From Arthrobacter nitrophenolicus (GTDB taxonomy: Bacteria; Actinomycetota; Actinomycetes; Actinomycetales; Micrococcaceae), in NCBI RefSeq assembly GCF_000332815.1, contig NZ_AOFD01000024.1, positions 1-61,619 of the forward strand: a stretch of DNA of 61,619 bases, written 5' to 3'. The translations under genes and the position numbers were made by a program. How positions within the stretch are numbered: position 1 is the first letter of the stretch; every line of letters begins with the position of its first letter. The notes below the pieces were generated by a model that saw nothing but the letters and a program-made list of their open reading frames with translations, was not told the origin of the DNA and did no database searches. Shown here piece after piece: positions 18,673 through 27,118 of the stretch.

Positions 18673-18730
18673 TTGGGATCCCAATTTGGGATCCCAAAAC
18701 AACGGTAGGAGTGACCCCGACCACTGTCAA
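18673..18730 (-). promoter_or_regulatory. Promoter with twin TTGGGATCCCAA operator
   Basis: Reading leftward, a -35 TTGACA (18725-18730) and a -10 TACCGT (18702-18707) are separated by 17 bases. Immediately downstream, over the expected start site, are two perfect palindromes: TTGGGATCCCAA (18673-18684) and TTTGGGATCCCAAA (18685-18698), with centres 13 bases apart. The position fits repression of the carrier gene (start 18542) by the GntR/FCD regulator of the cluster. The rest of the 260-base gap up to 18802 shows no other clear signal. Confidence 0.75.
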
Positions 18731-18802
18731 GGATTTTCGTGAACTCTGCCCGGGCAGCCTCTTGAAAACGGATTGTGACCGGCATTGGCCAGTCGTTAAG
18801 GG

Positions 18803-19645
18803 CTACTGGGGCGCGGCGGGGTTCCGGTGCGCCAGGATTTCCGCGAGCTCTGCCAGCCGGTGGGCCCGGGCGGATTCCGCCGGCGTAAAGGGCTCGCCGG
18901 GCCGGGCGAAGGTGATGGGGCCGTGCCACGCGGTGGGGATCTTAAGCCGGGTGCCGGCGTCGTCCGCGGCGTGGGCCGCGGCCTCCTCGGCGGGGGTGAG
19001 GATCCGGGCCCGCAGCAGCTCCGCAACGGCAAGCGGAAGTTCATCGGGCGCATCCGCGATCCGCGCCGCAAGGCTCAGAGCCCGGGTCTGGCCGTCGGCC
19101 ATGGCCAGGCTGGTGGTCGGCCACACCTGCGGGGCGGAACCGCCCCCATCCAGCAGGGCGTCCAGGAGCTCGCGCTCGCCGATGCCGCCGGGTGCGGCAA
19201 GCACAAACTCGTCCAGGACGCCGCCGGGCACCGGATGCACGTGGATGCTCAGAATGTTGGTGCCCGTCCGGGCCAGCGCCTTGGTCACCCGCTGCAGCGA
19301 GCCGGGTTCATCATGCAGGACGGTACGTGCCCGCCACAGCGCCGGTGCCTTGCCGAGCTTCCTGCGCAGCCGCAGCGCCGGGGCGTGCAGCCAGCCGCGC
19401 AGGATCCTGCTGGCCGAGGGTTCCGCCACCCAGATCACCAGGACAGTGGCGGTGACCGTCAGGACCAGCACCTTTGCCAGGTACGGAAGCTCGGTGCCCA
19501 CCACCAGGGCATGCACCAGGAGTTCGATTGGAAGCATCACGGCGACGTTTGCCAAGGTCAGCCGCGCCTTGGTCGGTTCAGGCATCAGGCCGCAGACTTC
19601 ACAGCTCAGTTCGGCCGCGGGGGAGTTCCGTGCAGGGGGCTTCAT
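18803..19645 (-). CDS. ACT-domain membrane protein, function unknown
   Basis: 280 residues. A Cys pair (C15 and C18 in SCEVCGL) is followed by two predicted membrane helices (about 32-52 and 57-75), then an ACT domain at about 106-170 (ARTVLHDEPGSLQRVTKALARTGTNILSIHVHP). ACT domains bind small ligands, often amino acids, so a membrane-bound sensor is possible. The C-terminal part is helical without recognised motif. Start chosen at 19645 (MKPPARN); a longer in-frame extension has no ribosome site. It shares the spacer with the divergent FUSC gene. Confidence 0.75.
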   Translation of the reverse strand: MKPPARNSPAAELSCEVCGLMPEPTKARLTLANVAVMLPIELLVHALVVGTELPYLAKVLVLTVTATVLVIWVAEPSASRILRGWLHAPALRLRRKLGKAPALWRARTVLHDEPGSLQRVTKALARTGTNILSIHVHPVPGGVLDEFVLAAPGGIGERELLDALLDGGGSAPQVWPTTSLAMADGQTRALSLAARIADAPDELPLAVAELLRARILTPAEEAAAHAADDAGTRLKIPTAWHGPITFARPGEPFTPAESARAHRLAELAEILAHRNPAAPQ

Positions 19646-19815
19646 GGCACAAGCATCACCGGCCGCTGTTTCAGCCGCGTTGCCTCCGCGTTCCATTCAA
19701 GGGAAAGCGCCGGGTGGTTTCCGGGGCCCGCCCCGTAGGATTTAGCAGGAACGTCAGCGCGGCCGCCCGTTAGATACCTCCTCCCGGAACCTGCAGGAAA
19801 GGCGCCACTGTCCCC

Positions 19816-20880
19816 GTGAAGATGCTCGCTGAAATGTTCAGCATTGCCCCCGGCAACAAGGACCACCACCCTGCCCTAAGGTGCGCCACCGGGGTCTTTG
19901 TTCCACTGCTTACGCTGGTGCTCCTGGGGCGGCTGGACCTGGCGATCTTCGCTTCCTTCGGTGCCTTCACCGGGATTTATGGCCGGGGTGAACCCCATGG
20001 AGTCCGCTTCGCGCTGCAGCTGCGGGCCGGCCTGCTCATGCTGCTGGTGATCCTCCTGGCCTCGCTGGCCGCGAGGATGCAGGCGGCGTGGGGGCTGGAC
20101 GACGCGACCACCACCTGGCTCCTGGTGCTTGCCACCACCGTCGTGGCAGGCGCCTGCTCGGTGGCGATTTCCTGGTTCCGGCTGCGGCCAGCGGGCTCCC
20201 TGTTCCACATCTTCGCCTTCGCCGCCATCGCGTCCATTCCCAACCAGCCCCCGCTGTGGCAGGGGATGCTCGTCTCGGTCCTCACCACGGTGCTGTGCCT
20301 GCTGATCGGGTTCTCCGCCCGGATCCTGCCCAGCCACCGCACCCCGTGGACCCGCCCCCGGCCCATCCGGCGGACCCCCGACGAAAAGCGCACGGCCTGG
20401 CTGGAAGGCCTCGGATACCTGGTGGCTGCCGGACTCGCCGGATCGCTCGCCACCTGGGCCGGCGAACGGCTGGGGTTCGGCCACAACTACTGGGCCATGG
20501 TGGCCGCCGTTGTTCCCCTGGTGGGGCACACCACCCGGCACCGGATCCGCCGCGGCATCCAAAGGATCGTTGGCACCGTGCTGGGCCTGGTGATCCTGGC
20601 CGGCATCGTGCTCCTGGACCTGCAGCCGTGGCAGACGGTACTTGTCATGGCACTGTGCCAGTTCGGCGCGGAGATGTTCATCATCCGCCAGTACCTGCTG
20701 GCCCAGGTCTTCGTGACACCGCTTGCCCTGATCTCCACGCTCCTGGTGGTCCCGTCCTCGCCCGCCATCCTGCTCCGCGACCGCATCATCGAGACGGTGA
20801 TCGGAGCCGCCGTCGGCATTGCCGTGGTGCTGGCCCCGGGTGCCTGGCGGCGTTTCCGGGAACGCACGACGGCGGGCTGA
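19816..20880 (+). CDS. FUSC/aromatic-acid-exporter-type membrane protein
   Basis: 354 residues with two blocks of about five hydrophobic helices separated by a charged linker (around residue 175-195), the layout of fusaric-acid-resistance-like or AaeB-type proteins. The second block contains GHNYWAMVAAVVPLVGHTTRHRIRRGIQRIVGT, where the conserved run before RxxxRxxGT is typical. Probably effluxes or handles weak organic acids. Start GTG 19816, with AGGAAAGG 13 bases ahead; an in-frame ATG two codons later is also possible. It lies next to the aromatic hydroxylase cluster, which fits an aromatic acid substrate, but this is inference. Confidence 0.78.
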   Translation: MKMLAEMFSIAPGNKDHHPALRCATGVFVPLLTLVLLGRLDLAIFASFGAFTGIYGRGEPHGVRFALQLRAGLLMLLVILLASLAARMQAAWGLDDATTTWLLVLATTVVAGACSVAISWFRLRPAGSLFHIFAFAAIASIPNQPPLWQGMLVSVLTTVLCLLIGFSARILPSHRTPWTRPRPIRRTPDEKRTAWLEGLGYLVAAGLAGSLATWAGERLGFGHNYWAMVAAVVPLVGHTTRHRIRRGIQRIVGTVLGLVILAGIVLLDLQPWQTVLVMALCQFGAEMFIIRQYLLAQVFVTPLALISTLLVVPSSPAILLRDRIIETVIGAAVGIAVVLAPGAWRRFRERTTAG

Positions 20881-20916
20881 CGGCCTTCCGGCTGCGCGGT
20901 ACGCTGGGTGCCGGGA

Positions 20917-20929
20917 CCATTCAACGGAA
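20917..20929 (+). promoter_or_regulatory. CCATTCAACGGAA repeat, copy 1 (IclR operator candidate)
   Basis: 13-base sequence 12 bases upstream of the IclR start at 20941, repeated exactly upstream of pobA (21689-21701). It contains an ATTC-N4-GAA inverted repeat. Position suggests autoregulation by the IclR protein. Confidence 0.5.
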
Positions 20930-20940
20930 GCTGGTGCGGC

Positions 20941-21682
20941 GTGGCGAACTCGAGGTCCGGCGACTCGGTGGTGGACCGGATCGTCCGGCTGATCTCGGCC
21001 TTTCCCCAGGATGTCAGCACCCTCCAGCTGTCCGAGCTCGCGGCCCGGGCCGGGCTGCCGCTGACCACCGCGCACCGCCTGGTGCGGCAGCTTGCGGAAC
21101 ACGACCTGCTGGAAACCGCGCCCGGAGGCATGGTCCGGCCGGGCGTGCGCCTATGGGAGCTGGTGAACAGGACCTCGCCAACCTGGCTCTGCGGGAGGCG
21201 GCCATGCCGTTTATGGAGGACATCCAGCAGGTCCTGAACCAGAACGTGAACCTGGCGGTGCTGGACGGCTGGGAGGCATTGTTCGTCGAAAGGCTTTCGC
21301 GGCGCGGGTCGGTGGCAAACCGGGCCCAGGTGGCCGGGCGGATGCCCGTCCACATCACGTCTGCCGGGCTGGCGCTGATGGCGCACCAGGACAAGGCCCT
21401 GCAGGCGCAGTACCTTGACCAGTTCAGCGACCCCGACGGCAAGGTCACCGTGGACGCCCTGCGCGGGCTGCTCGGCGAAACAGCCCGCCAGGGCTTCGCC
21501 CAGCTGAAGGGCGTGGTGGATCCGGACACCTGGGGCATCGCCGTCCCCGTGCTCAACCGCCGGCAGCGTGCGGTGGCCTCACTCGGCGTCGTGGTTCCCT
21601 GCGGGAGATGCGCCTGCAGGCCCTGGTTCCGGCCCTGCAGACGGCGGCCCGTGGTATCGCCCGCGGGCTGGGCGACTCCTGA
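20941..21682 (+). CDS. IclR-family regulator, PobR-like (two frameshifts)
   Basis: Probable regulator of the adjacent 4-hydroxybenzoate hydroxylase gene. The N-terminal winged helix reads SVVDRIVRLISAFPQDVSTLQLSELAARAG and PLTTAHRLVRQLAEHDLLE. Two breaks are seen. At 21181-21183 one C restores NRTSPTLALREAAMPFMEDIQ. At about 21597 one C restores GVVVPLREMRLQALVPALQTAARG to a TGA at 21680-21682. The rejoined protein has about 247 residues, normal for IclR. Start GTG 20941 with CGGAAG upstream. Confidence 0.8.
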
Positions 21683-21688
21683 CTGATC

Positions 21689-21702
21689 CCATTCAACGGA
21701 AT
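21689..21702 (+). promoter_or_regulatory. CCATTCAACGGAAT repeat, copy 2, in the pobA promoter region
   Basis: Second exact copy of the 13-base repeat, here completing the palindrome ATTC-AACG-GAAT (21691-21702). It lies in the 133-base gap between the IclR gene and pobA, 114 bases ahead of the pobA ATG, the right place for an activator or repressor site. No convincing -10/-35 was found in the gap. Confidence 0.55.
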
Positions 21703-21815
21703 TGCTGTTACGGCCGTCACCCCTCCTGCCCCACACTGGGTGCCAGAGCCCAAAACCCGAGAAACCCAGAACGCCGGCACCGCATCGCGGGCCCCGCAAT
21801 GAAGCGAGACGAACC

Positions 21816-23005
21816 ATGGCAACACGCAAGATCATCTCCACCCAGGTGGCCATCATGGGGGCAGGCCCGGCCGGCTCATGCTCTCCCACCTGCTGGCGAA
21901 GGCCGGCATCGACTCTACTGTGATCGAGGTCCGCAGCCATCAGGAGATTTCGGAGACGGTCCGCGCCGGCATCCTCGAACACGGCACCGTGAACCTGTTG
22001 GTGGACAGCGGCGTCTCGGACCGCGTCCTGCGCAAGGGGGACCGGCACGACGGCATCGAGCTGCGGTTCAACGGCGAGAGCCACCGCATCGACTTCAAGG
22101 ACCTGGTGGGCGAGTCCGTCTGGCTCTACCCGCAGACGGACGTCTTCACGGACCTCGCCGCCCGCAGGAAGGCCGACGGCGGCGACGTCCGCTACAGCGT
22201 CACGGACACCTCCGTCCACGATCTTGAGGGCAGGCCGAAGGTCTGGTTCACCGACGCCGACGGTGTGGAGTCCGAGATCCAGTCCGACTTCCTGGTGGGC
22301 GCTGACGGTTCCCGCAGCCACTGCAGGTTCCAGATCCCGGAAGCGCACCGCAAGTGGTACTTCCACGAGTACCCCTTCGCCTGGTTCGGCATCCTGGCCG
22401 AGGCCCCGCGCAGCTCCGACGAACTGATCTACGCCAACTCCGCCAACGGTTTCGCCCTGATCAGCCAGCGCACCGAGACGGTGCAGCGGATGTACTTCCA
22501 GTGCGACCCCAGGGAAAACGTCGCCGAGTGGGACGATGACCGGATCTGGGCCGAGTTCCGCAGCCGGGTGAACGGCAACGGTTTCGAGCTCAAGGAGGGG
22601 CCGGTCATCGAAAAGATGGTCCTGCCCTTCCGCAGCTTCGTCCATACCCCCATGCGCCACGGCAACCTGTTCCTGGCCGGCGACGCCGCGCACACGGTCC
22701 CGCCCACCGGGGCCAAAGGCCTGAACCTGGCGATCCACGACGTCAAGGTCCTTTTTGAGGGGCTGGACAGCCACTACAACGCCGGTTCCGGCCGCCTCCT
22801 CGAGACCTACAGCGACCGTGCGCTGGAGCGGGTCTGGAAGGCACAGCAGTTCTCCTACTGGATGACCACCATGCTCCACACGCCCGCCGACGCGGACGAC
22901 TTCTCCCGCGCCCGCCAGCTGGGTGAGCTCAACTCGGTGGTGTCATCCCGCCACGGCATGGCCTACCTCGCCGAGGCGTATACCGGCTGGCCGGGCGCGC
23001 GCTAG
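21816..23005 (+). CDS. pobA: 4-hydroxybenzoate 3-monooxygenase (frameshifted)
   Basis: Flavoprotein hydroxylase that converts 4-hydroxybenzoate to protocatechuate with NADPH and oxygen, feeding the pca pathway. The FAD dinucleotide motif is GAGPAG at residues 15-20. The second FAD motif is GDAAHTVPPTGAKGLNLA near the C-terminus, and ADGSRSHCR lies between. The frame breaks at about 21873: one extra G (GCCGGCTC to GCCGGGCTC) joins MATRKIISTQVAIMGAGPAG to LMLSHLLAKAG, giving about 396 residues, usual for PobA. The TAG stop shares CTAG (23002-23005) with the convergent TetR gene. Confidence 0.92.
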
Positions 23006-23538
23006 CCGATCAGGCGCCGGATGGCGTCCGCGACGGCGGCCACGTCCGGCTCGTCGTCGCGCCTGACGGTCAGCAGGTGGAGCAGGAGCCCGTCGCCATA
23101 GTCCGCCACGTCCCGCGCCCGCGCGGCTGGGTCAGCGACGCCCATCGCCGCCAGCATCTGTTCCAGTCCGCCCACCAGGAGCTGGTGCCCGGCCGTCACG
23201 GCCTCCGGGTGGTCCAGGGAAAGGGCCATCCGGGCGCGGGTCAGCCCGGTGTGCTGCCGGGCCAGGGCCAGCACCATTGCGGCGAGTTGTCCGGCAAGTT
23301 CCTTGATGTTCGACGGCGGGCCGGCGGGACCGTGGTCCCGCAGGAGCTCGGCGTCCAGCTGCAGCAGACGGTCCAGCACGCCGTCAACCAGGGCTGCCCG
23401 GTTGCGGTAGTAGTTGGACGTTGTTCCTTCGGCCAGTCCCGCCGTTGCATCAACTGCCCGGTGCGTGAGGCCCTTCATTCCCTTGTCCGCCACCACGGCC
23501 AGTGCGGCATCGAGTAATTGGGTGCGGCGGTCCGGCAT
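23002..23538 (-). CDS. TetR-family regulator
   Basis: 178 residues. The N-terminal helix-turn-helix is RRTQLLDAALAVVADKGMKGLTHRAVDATAGLAEGTTSNYY, followed by a helical ligand-binding domain. It is divergent from a flavin monooxygenase gene with 55 bases between the starts, which contain a TACTAC/GTAGTA palindrome. It therefore probably represses itself and that gene. Its stop overlaps the pobA stop on the other strand. Intact frame. Confidence 0.88.
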   Translation of the reverse strand: MPDRRTQLLDAALAVVADKGMKGLTHRAVDATAGLAEGTTSNYYRNRAALVDGVLDRLLQLDAELLRDHGPAGPPSNIKELAGQLAAMVLALARQHTGLTRARMALSLDHPEAVTAGHQLLVGGLEQMLAAMGVADPAARARDVADYGDGLLLHLLTVRRDDEPDVAAVADAIRRLIG

Positions 23539-23567
23539 AAAGCCAGTCTAGTAACCCGTTCCCCAAT

Positions 23568-23583
23568 TACTACAAAAGTAGTA
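23568..23583. promoter_or_regulatory. Probable TetR operator
   Basis: Perfect inverted repeat TACTAC-AAAA-GTAGTA, 10 bases ahead of the monooxygenase ATG (23594) and 29 bases ahead of the TetR start. It is AT-rich compared with its surroundings and is the only clear palindrome in this divergent gap. Confidence 0.65.
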
Positions 23584-23593
23584 GAGTCTGCCC

Positions 23594-24179
23594 ATGGAGA
23601 CCATCTCGATCGTGGGAGGCGGCATCGCGGGGCTCGCGCTCGCCGCAGGCCTGGACCAGAGCAGGTTCAGCGTCACTGTCTATGAGAAGCGGCCCGAACT
23701 GCCGGCTGTGGGCACAGCTCTAGGTATGTGGCCCAATGCCCAGCGGGCCCTGGCCCGGCTGGGGATCCTTGACGCGGCACGCGCCCGCCATCCGCCGGGT
23801 GCTGGCGGCGGCAACTCCGGAGGACATCCTGGTGCAGCGCCTCTGGACCACCCCGCGCCTTGGCACTTTCGTCCGCGGCAACGTGGTCCTTTTGGGGGAC
23901 GCTGCCCACGCCATGTTTCCCACGCTTGGCCGGGGCGCCTGTGAATCGCTCGTGGATGCCGTGACGCTGGCCGATCTCCTTAACACGCGCCCGCGGGAGG
24001 AGGCTCTGCAGGCTTACGACAGGCAGCGCCGGCTGCGCACCCGTGCCCTGAGCGTGGCCTCCGCGGCGCTCCTGCGCGTTGCCCTGGCCGATAATGCCCA
24101 GCCCCTCCGGGACCGCCTGCTCAACCTGGCGCGGAGGCGGAACGGAAGGGCCGCCGTCGGGAGCGGCACAGCGGCCTGA
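23594..24179 (+). pseudogene. FAD-dependent monooxygenase, internally deleted remnant
   Basis: The first 65 residues are a normal FAD-binding N-terminus (SIVGGGIAGLALAAGL, then YEKRPELPAVGTALGMWPNAQRALARLG). Near 23785 the sequence jumps, in another frame, to the C-terminal part RRVLAAATPEDILVQRLW ... NVVLLGDAAHAMFPTLGRGACESLVDAVTLADLL. Intact relatives have about 370-400 residues, so around 180 middle residues with the substrate pocket are missing. Short GC-rich GCCCGCC sequence lies at the junction. This is a real internal deletion or a misassembly, unlike the one-base breaks elsewhere. It would be non-functional as given. Divergent TetR gene upstream. Confidence 0.8.
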
Positions 24180-25997
24180 TCAGCGCACGGGCGCGGCCGG
24201 AGGCTTGCTGTCCTCCCCGGAGGCGGACGCGGCCGCGGGCGGCGGCACTGCCGCAGACGACGCCGGAGGCACTGCAGGCAGGCGCTTCTTCCCCGCTCCC
24301 TGGCGGCCGGACCGGCCGTACACCAGGTACATCGTGATGCCGGTAATCACCATCAGGAGCACCGTGTAGACGAAGGTGTTGGCGATCCCTTCCACGCCTT
24401 CTGCGCCGTCGGTGTTGGCCTTGATGACCAGGCCCAGCGGCTGGACCAGCGGGTGCGCCAGGAAGATGGCGGTGTCATAGTCGTCCAGCAGGCTGTTGAA
24501 GTTCAGCGCGGTGATGGCGGCGGCCGCGGGAAGCACCAGCGGCAGGAGGATCCGGCGGAACACGTAGAGTGTCCTGGCCCCCATGATGGCTGCGGCTTCC
24601 TCCAGCGAGGAGTTCACCGACGCGAAGGATGCCTTGAGCATGCGCAGGGTGAAGGGGATCTTCACCGTGACGAACGCGATCAGCAGGATCACCGTGGTTC
24701 CGGTGAGCACGGCGCCGCCCACCAGCGGATTGGGGTGGTCGTAGCTGATGATGAGGCCCAGGGCCAGCAGCGCCGACGGGAGGATCCAGGGGATGTGGAG
24801 CAGGTACTCGAACGCTGAAGACACCCAGTTCCGGTACTTCTGGAGCAGCCGGGCCACGAACAGCAGGCCGCCGACGGCGATGAGGGCAGCCAGCGCGCTG
24901 TACACAACGCTGACGATAAAGGGCCGCAGCCCGGACTGCTCAGTCAGGACACGGACGTAATTATCCAGGGTCAGGTTCGCCAGGGAGAGCTGGCCGGTCT
25001 GGATGGCGGCGCCGTCGGCGAAGGAATACAGCACGATGAGCAGCACCGGAAGGGTGTACACCGCAAACAGCAGGTAGGCCACCACATGGACGGCGGCGTT
25101 CGCCAGCGGGTTGCCGATCTGCTGCTTCTGCAGCGCCGAGGACACTTTGGACACCGAAAAGTACGTGCCGCCCTTCTCCAGGCGGGTCATGACGGCCAGC
25201 ATCAAGACCGTCGCCAGGCCCAGGATCACGGCCAGCAGTGCGGCAAGGTCACGGGAGGTGGGGCTGTTGGTGAACGTGAGGATCATCGGGGTGATGGTCT
25301 GGAAGTCCCGTCCGCCCAGCACCTGAGGGGCACTCAGCGCCCAGGCCGGTGAGGAAGGACAGGATGGTCACCGCGAACAGCGTGGGCTTGAGCATGGGAA
25401 GCACGATGCGCCGCAGGATGGTCCAGGTGGAGGCGCCAAGGTTCCGTGCTGCCTCGATGGTCTGGTAGTCCACGCCCTTCAGGGCGTTGGCCACGAACAG
25501 CATGTGGTTGGTGGTGGTGGCAAAGGTCATGACCACCAGGACGGCAAAGAACCCGGAAAACCACGCCGGGTCCATGCCCGGAAACACCTTCACCAGCAGC
25601 GAGGTGACGATGCCCTTGTCGCCGTAGATGAACTTGTACCCGGCGGCCAGCACGATGCCGCCGTAGATGAACGTTGAGGCGTAGCCAGGAAGAGGATCCG
25701 CGAACCCCGGATCCGGAAGTAGTGGGTCACCAGGACGATGAAGATGCCCACCACATTGACGGTGATGGACAGTGCCACCGCCAGGAGGAAGCTGTTGCCC
25801 AGCGCCTTCATGGCCCGCTGCGACGAGAACAGCTTTTCCGCCGCCCGCCCGGAGAAGCTGCCGTCCGGAAAGAAGGTGGCCATCAGGACGTTCACATTGG
25901 GCCAGACGAGGAACGCGGCAATGAACCATGTGAGCACCACGCCCACCACCAGCACGAACGGGGAGCGGGCCATGCCGCGGACGGATGTGCTGCTCAT
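24180..25997 (-). CDS. ABC importer permease, two fused permease domains (two frameshifts)
   Basis: Inner-membrane permease of the FbpB/AfuB type, in which two BPD_transp domains are fused, about 605 residues and 12 helices. The first half starts at 25997 (MSSTSVRGMARSPFVLVV). Frame is lost near 25684 (one base needed: LFLA joins YASTFIYGG) and again at about 25335-25340 (two bases needed to restore TGLGALSAPQVLGGRDFQT, a well-known permease motif). EAA loops are EAARNLGASTWTILRRIVLP and EAAAIMGARTLYVFRRILLP. The C-terminus is Pro/Ala-rich. The start overlaps the ATPase stop by 4 bases. The substrate class of such systems is ferric iron, 2-aminoethylphosphonate or polyamines. Confidence 0.82.
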
Positions 25998-27060
25998 GGC
26001 AGGGCTACCGCAGGATCCTGCTGCCGCAGGGCAACCCCCGTTTCCGGGTGGTACTGCAGGACGTGGGCAGGTTGGAGGTAGATGGTGGTTTCGGTCCCGG
26101 CTTCGGGGTGTGCTCCGCCGTCCTCCCGCACCAGCAGGCGGATGTCCGCGCCGTGGCTGCGCACCACGTACCGGCTGTGCAGGCCGTGGTAGGTGCGGGA
26201 CAGCACCTTTCCGGACATCCCGACGCCGGCGCCCCCATTGCCGGGAGCGTCCAGGGACGCCTTTTCCACCCGCAGGTAGGACCTGGCGTCCGTGCTGAGC
26301 CCGGCCCCTGACAGCCGGTTCAGCTCCGCGACAAACTCCGGTGTCAGGGCCGAGCTGTCACCAATGAAGTTGCAGACGAACTCGGTGGCGGCATGGTCGT
26401 AGATCTCCTGCGGCGTCCCCACCTGTTCAACCACGCCCTTGTTGAACACTGCCACCCGGTCGCTCATCGCCAGTGCCTCGTCCTGGTCGTGCGTGACATA
26501 GACGGTGGTGATTCCGAACTCGCTCTGAAGGTCCTTGAGCTGCTGCCGGAGCTGGTGGCGGAGCTTGGCGTCCAGGTTGGACAGCGGCTCGTCCAGCAGC
26601 AGGATCTTGGGCCTCAGCACCAGGGCCCGCGCCACGGCCACGCGCTGCTGCTGACCGCCGGACAGTTCCGCCACGTTCTTGGCCAGCTGCTCGTCGCTCA
26701 GTTCCACCCGGCGGGCGATGTCCCGCACCAGGCGGTCACTGTCCGCCGTCTTCTCCTTCCGCACCCGGAGCCCGAACGCGATGTTCTCCACACGCTCATG
26801 CTGGGAAAAAGCGCGTAATTCTGGAACACCATGCCCACCAGGCGTTTGTCGCTGGAAAGCCGGGTGACATCCTTGCCGTCCACCCGGACGGTTCCCCTGG
26901 CCGGCTGGATGAACCCTGCCAGGGTGCGCAGCGCCGTCGTCTTCCCGCATCCGGAAGGGCCCAGCAGGGTGAAGAATTCACCAGGCCGGACGTGCAGGTC
27001 CAGGTTGGGGATGGCGGTGAAATCGCCGAAGGTAACTTCGATGTTGTCCAAGCGGATCAT
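25994..27060 (-). CDS. ABC importer ATP-binding protein (frameshifted)
   Basis: About 355 residues: ATPase domain plus C-terminal TOBE-like region. Walker A is GPSGCGKTT, the signature LSGGQQQR, Walker B ILLLDEP, and the switch His is in YVTHDQDEA, all of the PotA/FbpC class. The frame breaks at about 26788-26790: one extra G on the coding strand (GTGTGGAG to GTGTGGGAG) gives SMSVWENIAFGLRVRK. Start at 27060 (MIRLDNIEVTFGDF). Middle gene of a three-gene importer operon read leftward. Confidence 0.87.
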
Positions 27061-27118
27061 GGCAAACCTGTCTGGTGGTGCGGCCCAAAGCGGAAGGGGA
27101 AAGCTGCCGGAAACCGGA

